Both the position numbers and the translations under genes were made by a program. The notes under the pieces were generated by a model. The model had not been told where the DNA came from, searched no databases, and saw only the letters and a program-made list of their open reading frames with translations. From Holophagales bacterium (GTDB lineage: Bacteria > Acidobacteriota > Thermoanaerobaculia > Multivoradales > JAGPDF01), in the NCBI GenBank assembly GCA_016699405.1, contig CP064972.1, positions 1,705,501-1,769,500 of the forward strand: a DNA stretch of 64,000 nucleotides, written 5' to 3'. Shown one piece after another: positions 16,042-24,947 of the stretch. Within the stretch, counting starts at the first letter, position 1. Each line of letters opens with the position of its first letter.

Positions 16042-18301
16042 TCAGAACGGCGCGCCGAGCGCGAAGTACCAGCGGTCCTCGCCGGCGTCGGTGCGGCCGT
16101 AGGCGAGGTAGACCGGGCCGAGGAAGGTGTCGAGCCCGACGAACAGGCTGCCGGCGGTGACCAGGTCGTCGACGCCGGCCTGGTCGCGATCGAGCCAGAC
16201 GTTGCCCGTCTCGAGCGAGGCCCCGAGGTAGAGCGGCAGCGCGAAGATCCGCGAGAGCTTGCCGCCGGTCTGGCGGTAGTACACCAACCGCGCGAGGGCG
16301 AAGTGGCGGCCGTAGAGGCTCTCCGGCACGGTCCCCGAGAGGTTGAGGAAGCCGCCGAGCGAGAAGAGCTCGGGCGGCGGCTCGGAGGAGAGCGTCGAGC
16401 CGCCGGCGAGGCCGCCGTAGAGGGTGTGCCGGCCGTGGCTCCCGGCGAGCATCAGGCTGCCCGCGGCGACCTCGGCGTCGCTGTCGGCGCCGAGCGCGGT
16501 GAGCGAGCGCGAGAGCTCGAGGAAGCCGCGGGCGCCGCGGCGCGGGAAGGCGACCGAATCGAAGGTGTCGGCGAGGAGCCGCAGGTAGAGGCGGGCGTCG
16601 TCGAACTCCTCCCCGCTCCGCTGGGCGGTCACCACCCGCGAGCGCAGGTCGCCGCTCTCGCGCTCGATGCCGAGCCGCGCCTCGCCCCACTCGCCCAGCT
16701 CCTGGCCGAGGTCGAGCGCTCCCGAGGTGGAGGTGCGCCGGAAGAGCGCGACGACGTCACCCTGCGCCGAGATCGGCACGTCCTCGCGCCGCACCTCGAG
16801 GCGGGGCGCGAAGAAGAAGCGGCCCAGCGAGACCGGCAGGTAGAGCTCCGAGCGCAGCAGCTGGTCGTCGCCGATGCGCAGGTCGGTGCGCCACTCGGCC
16901 CCCAGCGGCGACAGCTCGAGGACGTTGAGCCGCAACCCGAGGCTCCAGGCGGTGTCGCCCTGCAGGTCGTCGGCGAGCCCGAGCCCGAAGCGCAGGTAGC
17001 TCGTCCCCCGGCTCTTGCGCTGCGCCACGATGTCCAGCACCACGCCGTGGCGCTCGCCGGGGAGCAGCTCGTAGCCCACCTTCTCGAAGAGGTCGAGCCC
17101 GTAGAGCCGTTCGAGGTCGCGTTCGACCTGGGCGCGGTCGAAGAGCTTGCCGGGCCGCACCGTCATGCGGCGCGACAGCAGGGCGGTGTCGAGCCGGGTG
17201 TCGTGGGCGAGGCGGATCTCCTCGAGCTCCGGCGGCGAGGTGCTGCGCTGCGCCTTGCGCGCCGACCAGGCGGCCCAGGCCGCCGGCGATACCGCGAGCG
17301 GGGCGAGGGCGTCGCTGCGGGCCCGCGCTCCCGCTTCGCCCAGGGCGATGGCGTCGGCCGCTGCCGCGAAGTCGGTCGAGCGCAGCTCGCCGAGCTCGGG
17401 CAGGAGGGCGACGTCGCGGGCCCCGAGCGAGGCGAGCTGCCGGTTGGTCGAGTGGCGCATCAGGATGGTCAGCATCTGGTCGCCGATCCCCACCGCCGAG
17501 CCGAGCTCCTGCCGCGTGACCGGCCGGGCCGAGACGTCGACCGCCACGATGATCTCCGCTCCCGCCCGGCGCGCCACGTCGACCGGCAGGTTGTTGGCCA
17601 CGCCGCCGTCGATCAGCAGCCGGTCGCCGCGCGTCACCGGGGCGAAGACCCCCGGCACCGCCATTCTGGCGCGGAGCGCCGAGACCAGATCGCCGCTGCC
17701 GATCACCACCTCCTCGCCGCTGACGATGTCGGTGGCCACGGCACGGAAGGGCACCGGGAGGAGGTCGAAGTTGTCGACGGTGGCGACGTGGAGGGTCATG
17801 GCGCGCAGCAGCGGCCCGAGGCGCTGGCCCTGGACGAGGCCGAGCGGCAGGGTCGCCCTGCCGTGTTGCAGGCCGATCCGGGGCCTCATGAACAGGCCGT
17901 CGTCGTCCTGGCGTCGCCGGAAGGCGAGCATCTCGCGCGGCGGCTTGTCGGCGAACGCCTGCGCCCAGTCGAGGCCGGCGATCCGCTCCTCGATCTCGGC
18001 GGCGGTCAGACCCGAGGCCCAGAGGCCGCCGACGATCGCGCCCATCGAGGTGCCGACCACGAAGTCCACCGGCACGTGCAGCTCCTCCAGGACCTTGAGC
18101 ACCCCGAGGTGCGCCGCGCCCCGGCCGCCGCCACCGGAGAGGACCAGGCCGACGCGGGGCCGCGGTGCGGTCGGGGGGACGGCGGCCGGGGGGTGCCTCC
18201 CCGGCGACCGCGGTGCCCCCGAGCAGCAGCGTCACCAGCAGCGCCCGGGGAATGGACCGCCGCGCCCGGGACGCGGGGCGGGCGACGAGGGTGGGGCCCA
18301 T
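16042..18301 (-). CDS. Patatin-like phospholipase with BamA-type outer-membrane barrel (apparent frameshift)
   Basis: Read as one gene of about 750 codons. ATG at 18301 opens a signal peptide (SIPRALLVTLLLGGTAVAG). The remaining frame, open from ~18195 to 16042, holds the patatin oxyanion loop GLVLSGGGGRGAAHLG, the nucleophile motif GTSMG, the catalytic Asp in DGGVANNLP, a POTRA-like stretch (VRPGKLFDRAQVERDLERLYG) and a C-terminal surface-antigen barrel ending in a Phe residue. This is the PlpD/FplA-like type V secretion architecture. The signal and body are in different frames; removing one base from the G6 run at 18188-18193 joins them smoothly. So this is either a sequencing indel or a recent inactivation. 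It may be leaderless. Confidence 0.8.
18188..18193. other. Homopolymer G6 at the probable frameshift
   Basis: With five bases here instead of six, the signal-peptide frame reads on through EAPPAAVPPTAPRPRVGLVL into the patatin domain. A second G6 run at about 18175-18180 could also carry the indel. Confidence 0.55.
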
Positions 18302-18309
18302 CGCGCGTC

Positions 18310-18315
18310 AGTCTA
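18310..18315 (-). promoter_or_regulatory. -10 box for leaderless patatin gene
   Basis: TAGACT on the minus strand, 8 nt before the ATG at 18301; no Shine-Dalgarno sequence is present. Confidence 0.45.
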
Positions 18316-18378
18316 CCCGTCGCCCGGGCCAGCGGGCCGCCGGGTGGAGGAAAGATCAGTAGGAAGGAGGGCCGGCTG

Positions 18379-19182
18379 CTACAGAACGGGCCACACCGCC
18401 GTCCATCCCGACAGGTCACCCCATTCCCCGCCGTCGTTGTAGAAGGGCCGATCCGAGGCGACCCAGTCAGGGCTCGTGACGCCTCCGTAACCAGACGCGG
18501 TTCCCAGAAACAGGGTGTGACTGTTGCCGCTGTTGTCCGTGCTCGTCGTTCCGGAACCTTCGTCCAGCCACCACTCGGCGATCCGGCTGTCGATCGGGGT
18601 CCCTGCGTCCCACATCGCCGCGCGGATCTCCACCGCGCTGAGCGCCCGATCGTAGATCCGGATCTGGTCGATGCTCCCCTTCCAATAGGTAGCGCCGCCG
18701 AACAGGCTCGAGCCGACGAAGAGCTCCGTCGAGCTCGGGGTCGTCGGCAGTTGCGCGAGGTTCGACCCGGTCATGACGCCGTTCATCCACACCGTGACGA
18801 GACCGCCCGACAGGCGACCCGCGAGATGGACCCAGCGACCTGGCTCGATGGGCCAGACGGAGGTGGCCACCTGGGCGACGTCCTGGTCGTCGTTGAACGT
18901 CGCGAAAGCCGGCAGGTGAGAGTACGTTGCAGTGCTCAGCGCCCACCCCGTGTAGTTCATGTTCTTCGCCAGGATGAAGTTGTAGTAGGTCGTCGGAAGG
19001 AGATCGGGCTTGACCCAGACCATCACGGTGAAGTCGCCCGGCGGGTCGAGGTCGGGCGCGTCGGCAACGGCCGCGAAGTCGGCGACGCCGTCGTAGCGGA
19101 GCGCCTGGCCCTGGGCAAGCACCACCGCTGCCTGCAGTGCCGTCAACAGGATGAGCGTCATTCGGCGAAGACTGGTTCTCAT
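18379..19182 (-). CDS. Secreted LamG (concanavalin-like) domain protein
   Basis: 267 aa. The ATG at 19182 is preceded by AAGGGAGAA and followed by a signal peptide (MTLILLTALQAAVVLAQG). The mature protein is one LamG/laminin-G-like jelly roll: ALRYDGVADFAAVADAPDL, FTVMVWVKP, GRWVHLAGRLSGGLVTVWMNG and WKGSIDQIRIYDRALSAVEI. These lines are diagnostic of the bacterial LamG_3 family, which binds carbohydrate or other surface ligands. It ends in NDGGEWGDLSGWTAVWPVL, similar to the tail of the FG-GAP protein at 1-1410. A perfect 34-bp palindrome lies 277 bp upstream. Likely surface or secreted; the ligand is unknown. Confidence 0.82.
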   Translation of the reverse strand: MRTSLRRMTLILLTALQAAVVLAQGQALRYDGVADFAAVADAPDLDPPGDFTVMVWVKPDLLPTTYYNFILAKNMNYTGWALSTATYSHLPAFATFNDDQDVAQVATSVWPIEPGRWVHLAGRLSGGLVTVWMNGVMTGSNLAQLPTTPSSTELFVGSSLFGGATYWKGSIDQIRIYDRALSAVEIRAAMWDAGTPIDSRIAEWWLDEGSGTTSTDNSGNSHTLFLGTASGYGGVTSPDWVASDRPFYNDGGEWGDLSGWTAVWPVL

Positions 19183-19606
19183 GAGGTTCTCCCTTCGGCT
19201 GGCGGCTTGGTCACAACTGCCTTTCCCCCAACGGATCGGCTCGGAGCTCACTTCGGGGCGCTCCGGATTTCTCGGCTGCGGCCTCGGACCATGTGTGCGA
19301 GACCGGGAATCACGGCCTTCGCCTGCGCGGACTCCTCCTCGAGCCCGGACGCCGACCGGCAAAGCGGTCACCGTCCTTCGCGCAGAAACCCTCTCGCAGG
19401 AGGGTCTCCCGGTGTTCCCGCTCGTTTGAATGACTCTGGGATCGTAGCGGCGCATTCTGAGCCCGGACATGACGGTCGTCATGTCCGGGCTCAATCGAGC
19501 GGTTCCAGCAGGAGAGCGACCGCTGACCTCGAGGCTGCCGCGGCGCTGTGGCCGCATCCAGGCTCGGCTGGCTGAGCGGGAGGCCATCCGGTGCTCCCGT
19601 CTCCGC
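19183..19606. other. 424-bp intergenic region holding a regulatory palindrome
   Basis: No gene is seen. It lies between two minus-strand genes and contains the perfect palindrome at 19459-19492. The rest shows no recognisable element. Confidence 0.6.
19459..19492. promoter_or_regulatory. 34-bp perfect palindrome (site A), putative operator
   Basis: Two 16-bp arms separated by GT. The centre reads CATGACGGTCGTCATG and is flanked by CCGGA/TCCGG. The same core recurs at 22542-22557 and 22769-22784, each upstream of a different gene. It could form a hairpin downstream of the gene at 19607-22369, so a terminator role is also possible, but it has no T-run. Confidence 0.6.
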
Positions 19607-22369
19607 TCAGGGCGTGCAGGTGGCGAAGGCGTCCGTGTCCTGGATCGGCTGGAACTGCGAGCCCAGGGAGTTGCGATAGGTCCGCGCCTGCCCCGTCGAG
19701 GTATCGGTGACGGTCAGCGTCACCTCGACGTCCGTCAGCCCGGCACCGAAGACCCAGAAGCGCGGTGCGGACGGGAAACCGCACGCATCCAGCACCTTCA
19801 CCACCAGCTCGACGTTGGCGTCGTTGAAGAACCAGAAGTAGCCCGTGTCGGCCGTGAGCTTGACGGCGTGTCCGTCTCCTGACTGCTGCTGAGCGGTCCG
19901 CCACCTCGCCTCGACCCTGAACCGGTTCTGGTTGAGGTAGAGGGCCGTGTCGGACGGAGCGTCCGGGTCGCCGACCCGCGCCGGGGTGGAGTGAGCCGCA
20001 AGGTCAGCGGGCGAGCTCGCGCCCTGCGACAGGGTCGTTCCCGCCGCGGTCCCGGCCTCGCCGGCGCCGCAGGTCGCGAAGGTTCCGGTGTCCTGGATCG
20101 GAGCGAACGGCGTTCCCATCGGGTTGACGTAGTCGTGGACCTGGCCGCTCGCCATGTCCGTGACGGTCATCGTCACGGCGACATCGGTCAGGCCCGCGGA
20201 GAAGATCCAGAACCTGGGCGAGCCCGGGAAGCCGCAGGCGTCGAGGACCTTGATCAGGGTCTCGAGGTTGTCCGGACCGAAGAACCAGAAGTAGCCCGTG
20301 TCGGCCGTCAGCTGGTGGGCCTGCCCGAGCCCGTTCTCGCCGCTCAGGGTGACCCAGGAGGCCTCGACGCGGAACCTGCTGCTCTGCAGGCAGAGGTGGG
20401 TCGGATCCGCCGTGCAGGTCGCGGTCGGCGCGCTGGCGCGAGAGTACGAGAGGACGTTGCCGCTGGCGTCGAGCGCGAACTGGTAGCGGGTGCCGCGCCA
20501 GTCCAGGCGGTTGACGTGCCCGACGGCATCGCGGCCGAGCGCGACCGCCCACCGGTCGATCCGCGCCGGGGCCGCCGTGCTGGTGACCCGGTAGAACAGC
20601 GTCTCGCCACCGCCGCGCGAGTAGACGTCGGCGAAGAAGAGGAACTGGTTCAGCGGTTCCCGCCTGCCGCTGTCGAATCGGGCCAGCGCGACTTCGAGGA
20701 GCTTCGCAGACTCGGTGAACCACGCGTTCGCGGTGGAGGCGAACAGCTCGCCGGGGTAGTCGCGGAAGAAGCACTCGGGCAGCGGTCGCAGGTAGTTCAG
20801 GGAATCACAGCCCGCTTGGGCGAGGAGCTGGGACCTCCGGAGCGCGCGCGCCGGATCGCGCGCCACCCAGTGGCCGTCCACGATGTGATTCAGCTCGTGG
20901 TCCAGCGCGCCGGTGAAAAGGTCCGACTCGCCGGGGGGAACCTCCGGCGGAAACGGATTGGCCACTGCGGCGCCGATCGGCGCCGAGAATGAGTTGACGG
21001 CCCCACCCTTGCCCGAGAAGAACTCCGACCACCCGAGCTCGGGCGGAAGGCCGGGCCATGCGTCGTCGGGGTTCTGGATGAGCGAGACGAACGCGATCCT
21101 CCGAAGGTCGTGGAGCTCCCCCGGCACCGATCGCAGGAGGTCGGCGAGGTAGGCCTTCTGGCTCGCGTCCAGGCCGGCGTTGTCCATGACCAGGATGCGG
21201 TGATCGCGAAGGAGCTCGGTCAGTGCGGGTGGGAAGTGGCCCGCGGTGGCGATCTCGGATCGGACGGCGGAGGTGTCGGGGGCCGCTTGCAGCCAGATAT
21301 TGAAGAGTCGCTCGCGCGCGAAGGCGAAGTACGACGCCACCTCCGGATCGTGGCGCCGGTCCTTGCGCAAGGACGCCTCCGCCGCGACGCCAGTTCGATC
21401 GCGAAGGAGCGCGGAGAAGAAGGCGTGGAGCTCGGCGCGGCCGGGGTCGTCGGGCCGGCTCAGGCTGGCGATCGCCGACGCGGCCTGGAGAGCCCCGAGG
21501 TAGCTCCGGCGCAGCGCGGCGTCGGCCTGGAATGCGGCCGGCAGGTCGGAAGGATGGGCGGCGTGCGCGGCGAGCAGGCGCTCCTCGATCGATACGGGGT
21601 CGGCGTAGAGCAACGACGCCTGGGGGTGGAAGAGGTGGAATTGGGGGGTATACGGGCCGGCGAAGTTGTCCGTGGGGTCGGTCACGGTGTCGCGCGCGAA
21701 GAGGATCCCGAAGGCTTCGGCGAGGTCGCCGAGAGGCCAGGGGCCGGCCGTCGACACCGGCCACCCGAGGCCGGTGAGCAGCAGCCCGCCGCCGCCGTCG
21801 ACGTAGGCGCGGAGCGCCGCGATCTCGGCGGCGGTGAAGGGCGCACCGAAGGCATGGGAGACGACGACGAAACGCTTGCCTGCGAGACCGGCGGCGGTGA
21901 CCGGGCTCGCGATGTCGGACAGGGAGTACCCCTGCCCGAGCCAGACGTCGAGGACCTGGCTCTCCGGCCATTCCCCGTGGCCGGTGGTGAGCCCGACGAC
22001 GCCGGGCGATCCCCCCGACAGGAAGGTCGCGAAATTCTGCGTCAGCCTCCGGTTGTCGAGCTGGTCGAGGCTGATCCCCCAGCCGTTCCATTGCGCGGCC
22101 ACGATCCGTCCGCTGCCCGACGTGCGGGCGGCGACGACGCAAGAGGACAGGGAGGCGTCGGTGTCGCCGCTGACGATCGACGCCCAGTCGGAGGTGCGGG
22201 CGACGAGCGAGCTCACCTGGTAGGGAGTGCCGGTTCGCGACACGCCGGCCACCAGGGGAGCGTAGCTCGTCGCGGCGAGGGCGCGGGACGGTAGAATCGC
22301 CAAGAGAGCGGCCGCCAGGAGCGGAACGAGTGCGTGGGAGCGGCGCGGGGTCGAAGTTGGAATCGTCAT
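19607..22369 (-). CDS. Large secreted protein with HExxH motif and duplicated C-terminal domain
   Basis: 920 aa. Signal peptide MTIPTSTPRRSHALVPLLAAALLAILPSRALA is given here by its span, residues 1-32. Residues ~40-220 resemble a class-I-amidotransferase-like/ThuA-type fold (VLDVWLGQGYSLSDI, FVVVSHAFGAPF). A central region has DHELNHIVDG, an HExxH zinc-protease-like motif. The C-terminus has two copies (~110 aa each) of a domain starting RFRVEA.W and containing LTADTGYFWFF, VKVLDACGFP.SPRFW and TVTDM; this domain is common on Acidobacterial secreted proteins. A metalloprotease role is inference from the motif. Operator-like site B lies about 170 bp upstream. Confidence 0.75.
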   Translation of the reverse strand: MTIPTSTPRRSHALVPLLAAALLAILPSRALAATSYAPLVAGVSRTGTPYQVSSLVARTSDWASIVSGDTDASLSSCVVAARTSGSGRIVAAQWNGWGISLDQLDNRRLTQNFATFLSGGSPGVVGLTTGHGEWPESQVLDVWLGQGYSLSDIASPVTAAGLAGKRFVVVSHAFGAPFTAAEIAALRAYVDGGGGLLLTGLGWPVSTAGPWPLGDLAEAFGILFARDTVTDPTDNFAGPYTPQFHLFHPQASLLYADPVSIEERLLAAHAAHPSDLPAAFQADAALRRSYLGALQAASAIASLSRPDDPGRAELHAFFSALLRDRTGVAAEASLRKDRRHDPEVASYFAFARERLFNIWLQAAPDTSAVRSEIATAGHFPPALTELLRDHRILVMDNAGLDASQKAYLADLLRSVPGELHDLRRIAFVSLIQNPDDAWPGLPPELGWSEFFSGKGGAVNSFSAPIGAAVANPFPPEVPPGESDLFTGALDHELNHIVDGHWVARDPARALRRSQLLAQAGCDSLNYLRPLPECFFRDYPGELFASTANAWFTESAKLLEVALARFDSGRREPLNQFLFFADVYSRGGGETLFYRVTSTAAPARIDRWAVALGRDAVGHVNRLDWRGTRYQFALDASGNVLSYSRASAPTATCTADPTHLCLQSSRFRVEASWVTLSGENGLGQAHQLTADTGYFWFFGPDNLETLIKVLDACGFPGSPRFWIFSAGLTDVAVTMTVTDMASGQVHDYVNPMGTPFAPIQDTGTFATCGAGEAGTAAGTTLSQGASSPADLAAHSTPARVGDPDAPSDTALYLNQNRFRVEARWRTAQQQSGDGHAVKLTADTGYFWFFNDANVELVVKVLDACGFPSAPRFWVFGAGLTDVEVTLTVTDTSTGQARTYRNSLGSQFQPIQDTDAFATCTP

Positions 22370-22535
22370 GGCTTGCCTCCTCGTGCGTTCGTCTGCCGCT
22401 CCGGGGGCGCTCTCGGGGACCGGGTTTCGGAGGTCGTCCGCCCGATCGGCGGCCGCCCAACGCGCTGCCGGCAGCCCACTTCGCCCCGCGAGTCGATCCG
22501 GTAAAGGAGCGTGATGCTAGCGAGGTCCGCGGCGT

Positions 22536-22561
22536 CCGGGGCATGATGGTCGTCATGCCGG
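22536..22561. promoter_or_regulatory. Palindromic site B, putative operator
   Basis: Core CATGATGGTCGTCATG with CCGG on both sides. It differs from site A at one core base. It sits upstream of the HExxH protein gene (start 22369). Confidence 0.55.
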
Positions 22562-22763
22562 CCCGATCTGCCCCAGAGAAGGGTGCCGGAGGCGCCGCAG
22601 CGCCGACGGACAGCTCAACATGCACCAGCCCGACGAAGGGCTCCCGAGAGTGCGGAAAGAAGCTCGTCCCCGAAAGGGACACCGTCGAGAAGAAAGGCCA
22701 GCGCGCGTCCATGGACCGAAAAGACCCTGACCGGGCCGACCGACTCATAGAAGCCGTCTTTCG

Positions 22764-22784
22764 CCGGACATGACGGCCGTCATC
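22764..22784. promoter_or_regulatory. Palindromic site C, putative operator
   Basis: CCGGA followed by CATGACGGCCGTCATC; the inner 14 bp ATGACGGCCGTCAT is a perfect palindrome. It ends 52 bp before the octaheme cytochrome ATG, a position where a regulator would overlap or abut the promoter. Confidence 0.55.
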
Positions 22785-22836
22785 GCGGACTTGCTAAGTC
22801 CGAGTTAGCCTGAACGGGATCCCGAAAGGAGTCCCG

Positions 22837-24144
22837 ATGAAGCTCACCCCCACGTCTCTCGTCTCCCTGCTGACCCTGCTCGCGGTCGCCCCGGTGCTCG
22901 CCGCCGAGCCCGCGCCCGCTTCGACGACCACTCCGGCGACCTGTGTCGGCTGCCACGCGGAGACGACCCCCGGCGTCGTCGCCGACTGGAAGCTCTCGAA
23001 GCACGCCGGCGCCGACGTCGACTGCTCGGCCTGCCACGGCGAGGAGCACACCTCCGCCGCCGACGCCGCGGAGGCGAAGATCCCCACCCCCGAGACCTGC
23101 GCGACCTGCCACGAGGAGCGCGTCGCCCAGTACAAGAAGGGCAAGCACGCCGCCGCCTGGGCCTCGGTCAAGGCGATGCCGACGGCGCACTGGCAGCCGA
23201 TGGCGATGATCGACGGCCAGAAGGGCTGCGGCGGCTGCCACAAGATCGGCGTCAAGAGCGAGGCGGAGATCGCCGCGCTGTCGAAGAGTTCGGGCGGCTA
23301 CGGCGTCGCCTCCTGCGACGCCTGCCACACCCGGCACACCTTCTCGGTGGCCGAGGCCCGCCAGCCGCAAGCCTGCCAGACCTGCCACATGGGCTTCGAT
23401 CACCCGCAGTGGGAGATGTACTCGTCGTCCAAGCACGGCGTGCGCCACGCGCTCAAGCAGCTCGACGTGCTGCCGGAGAGCGCCGCGGCCCCCACCTGCC
23501 AGACCTGTCACATGGCCGACGGCGACCACGAGGTCCGCACCGCCTGGGGCTTCCTCGCCGTGCGCCTGCCGATGCCGGCGGATCCACAGTGGGCAGCCGA
23601 CCGTGCCGTCATCCTCCAGGGGCTCGGCGTGCTCGACCCCGACGGCAAGCCGACCGGCCGCCTCGAGGTGGTGCAGGCCGCCGATGTCGCACGGCTGACC
23701 CAGGAGGCCTGGCAGAAGGAGCGCGACGAGATGCTCGGCATCTGCGCCAAGTGCCACGCGCCGGCCTTTGCCCAGCAACAGCTCGCGCAGGGCGACGAGA
23801 TGATCCGTCAGGCCGATCACCTGATGGCCGAGGCGCTGCGGGAGGTTGCCGCGCTCTACCGAGACGGCGTGCTCGCCAAGCCGGCGCACTACGCCTCGGC
23901 GTTCCCCGATCTGCTCACCTTCCACGACACGCCGACGTCGATCGAGCAGAAGCTCTGGGTGATGTTCCTCGAGCACCGGATGCGCGCCTTCCAGGGCACC
24001 TTCCACGCCAGCCCCGACTACGCCCTCTGGTACGGCTGGAGCGAGATGCAGCGCGACCTCGTCGAGATCCGCGACGAGGCGGCGCGCCTGCGCCGCGAGC
24101 ATGGGGCGGCGCCGGCGAGCAAGCCGGCGACGGCCGGCCGGTAG
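22837..24144 (+). CDS. Octaheme c-type cytochrome, hydroxylamine oxidoreductase (HAO) family
   Basis: 435 aa, with signal peptide 1-22. Eight CxxCH haem sites have cysteines starting at residues 36, 63, 88, 131, 160, 180, 221 and 303. The stretch CQTCHMGFDHPQWEMY and the long haem-free C-terminal helical region match HAO-like octahaem cytochromes. Family members oxidise hydroxylamine or hydrazine, or reduce nitrite or hydroxylamine to ammonium (the epsilonproteobacterial Hao type lacks the catalytic tyrosine cross-link). I cannot tell which applies without alignment; SPDYALWYGW near residue 390 is the region to check. Ribosome site AAAGGAG is present. It stands alone with its own operator-like site. 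Periplasmic. Confidence 0.87.
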   Translation: MKLTPTSLVSLLTLLAVAPVLAAEPAPASTTTPATCVGCHAETTPGVVADWKLSKHAGADVDCSACHGEEHTSAADAAEAKIPTPETCATCHEERVAQYKKGKHAAAWASVKAMPTAHWQPMAMIDGQKGCGGCHKIGVKSEAEIAALSKSSGGYGVASCDACHTRHTFSVAEARQPQACQTCHMGFDHPQWEMYSSSKHGVRHALKQLDVLPESAAAPTCQTCHMADGDHEVRTAWGFLAVRLPMPADPQWAADRAVILQGLGVLDPDGKPTGRLEVVQAADVARLTQEAWQKERDEMLGICAKCHAPAFAQQQLAQGDEMIRQADHLMAEALREVAALYRDGVLAKPAHYASAFPDLLTFHDTPTSIEQKLWVMFLEHRMRAFQGTFHASPDYALWYGWSEMQRDLVEIRDEAARLRREHGAAPASKPATAGR

Positions 24145-24151
24145 CGTCGGT

Positions 24152-24178
24152 GAGCCGGGAGCCGGCCGCTCCCGGCTC
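24152..24178 (+). terminator. Hairpin after the octaheme cytochrome gene
   Basis: A perfect 11-bp stem (GAGCCGGGAGC / GCTCCCGGCTC) with a 5-nt loop begins 7 nt after the stop. The T-rich tail is weak (GTTCTG). Confidence 0.6.
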
Positions 24179-24331
24179 GTTCTGCCTCGGGAGGGACGAG
24201 AGGTCGCGCAGGCCTCTCGACCGGCGACGATCCTCCGGGCGCCGAGCGGTGACGAGGCGGCGCGAGGGAGTCGCCGGCGACGCGTCGCCGCGCGGTGAGC
24301 CTCCGCGCACGAATCCCGTAGCGCGCTCCGG

Positions 24332-24337
24332 TAGGAT
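24332..24337 (+). promoter_or_regulatory. -10 box, likely leaderless start
   Basis: TAGGAT ends 6 nt before the ATG at 24344, which has no ribosome site. Confidence 0.5.
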
Positions 24338-24343
24338 CTCGAC

Positions 24344-24871
24344 ATGCCGACGAGCCGACCCGCGATCGAACGCCGCCGCCGCCGAGCCCTGACGCTGCTG
24401 CTCGGAATGACCTGCGGCGCGACGGCGATCGCCGAACGCGCGCCGACCGGCACGCCGTCGGCTCCGCCGGCCACGGTCGGGTCGATCTGCATCGCGGCAT
24501 TCCACCCGGATCCGGGTCACGGTCCGTCGATGGACCTCCCGGGTCCCGGTCCGGACTCCCACTACACCTTCCGGGTCGACGGCGGCGAGCCGGTCACGCT
24601 CGCCGTCGGTGAGCGCCACCGATTCGACGATGTGCGCGCCGATCGACGCGTGGTGATCGCCGTCCGTCTCGACGGCAAGCCGACCGAGTCGCTGCGTGTC
24701 GACCTCGGCAACGAGCCCGAGCACCGGCTCTGCCTCGTCCTGCGGCGCGGTTACTGGCATTGGGTCGACGGCCTTCTCGAGACGTCACGCGGATGCACCT
24801 GCTGGCAGGACGAACCGGCGCCGCCCCCCGCCTCCGCGAGCTCGGGAGCCGCACCGCGGCAGGCGATCTGA
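24344..24871 (+). CDS. Hypothetical exported protein
   Basis: 175 aa. An Arg-rich N-terminus precedes a hydrophobic stretch (ALTLLLGMTCGATAIA), suggesting export, possibly by Tat or Sec. The mature part is a small beta-type domain (SHYTFRVDGGEPVTLAVGERHRF, RRVVIAVRLDGKP) with a CTCW cluster near the end and an Ala/Pro tail. I do not recognise the family. The start seems leaderless. Neighbours are unrelated, so no role can be inferred. Confidence 0.6.
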   Translation: MPTSRPAIERRRRRALTLLLGMTCGATAIAERAPTGTPSAPPATVGSICIAAFHPDPGHGPSMDLPGPGPDSHYTFRVDGGEPVTLAVGERHRFDDVRADRRVVIAVRLDGKPTESLRVDLGNEPEHRLCLVLRRGYWHWVDGLLETSRGCTCWQDEPAPPPASASSGAAPRQAI

Positions 24872-24947
24872 CAGAGATCTGACGGTCCATCGCCGGTCGC
24901 GGCCGTCAGAATGCGTCCTTCGAGAAGGCCACGAAGGAGGCTCCGTC

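Larger units (their letters stand above)
22370..22836. other. 467-bp divergent intergenic region with two operator-like sites
   Basis: Separates the minus-strand HExxH gene from the plus-strand octaheme cytochrome gene. It holds sites B (22536-22561) and C (22764-22784) and a small hairpin GGACTT-gct-AAGTCC at 22787-22801. No credible coding region is present. Confidence 0.6.
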
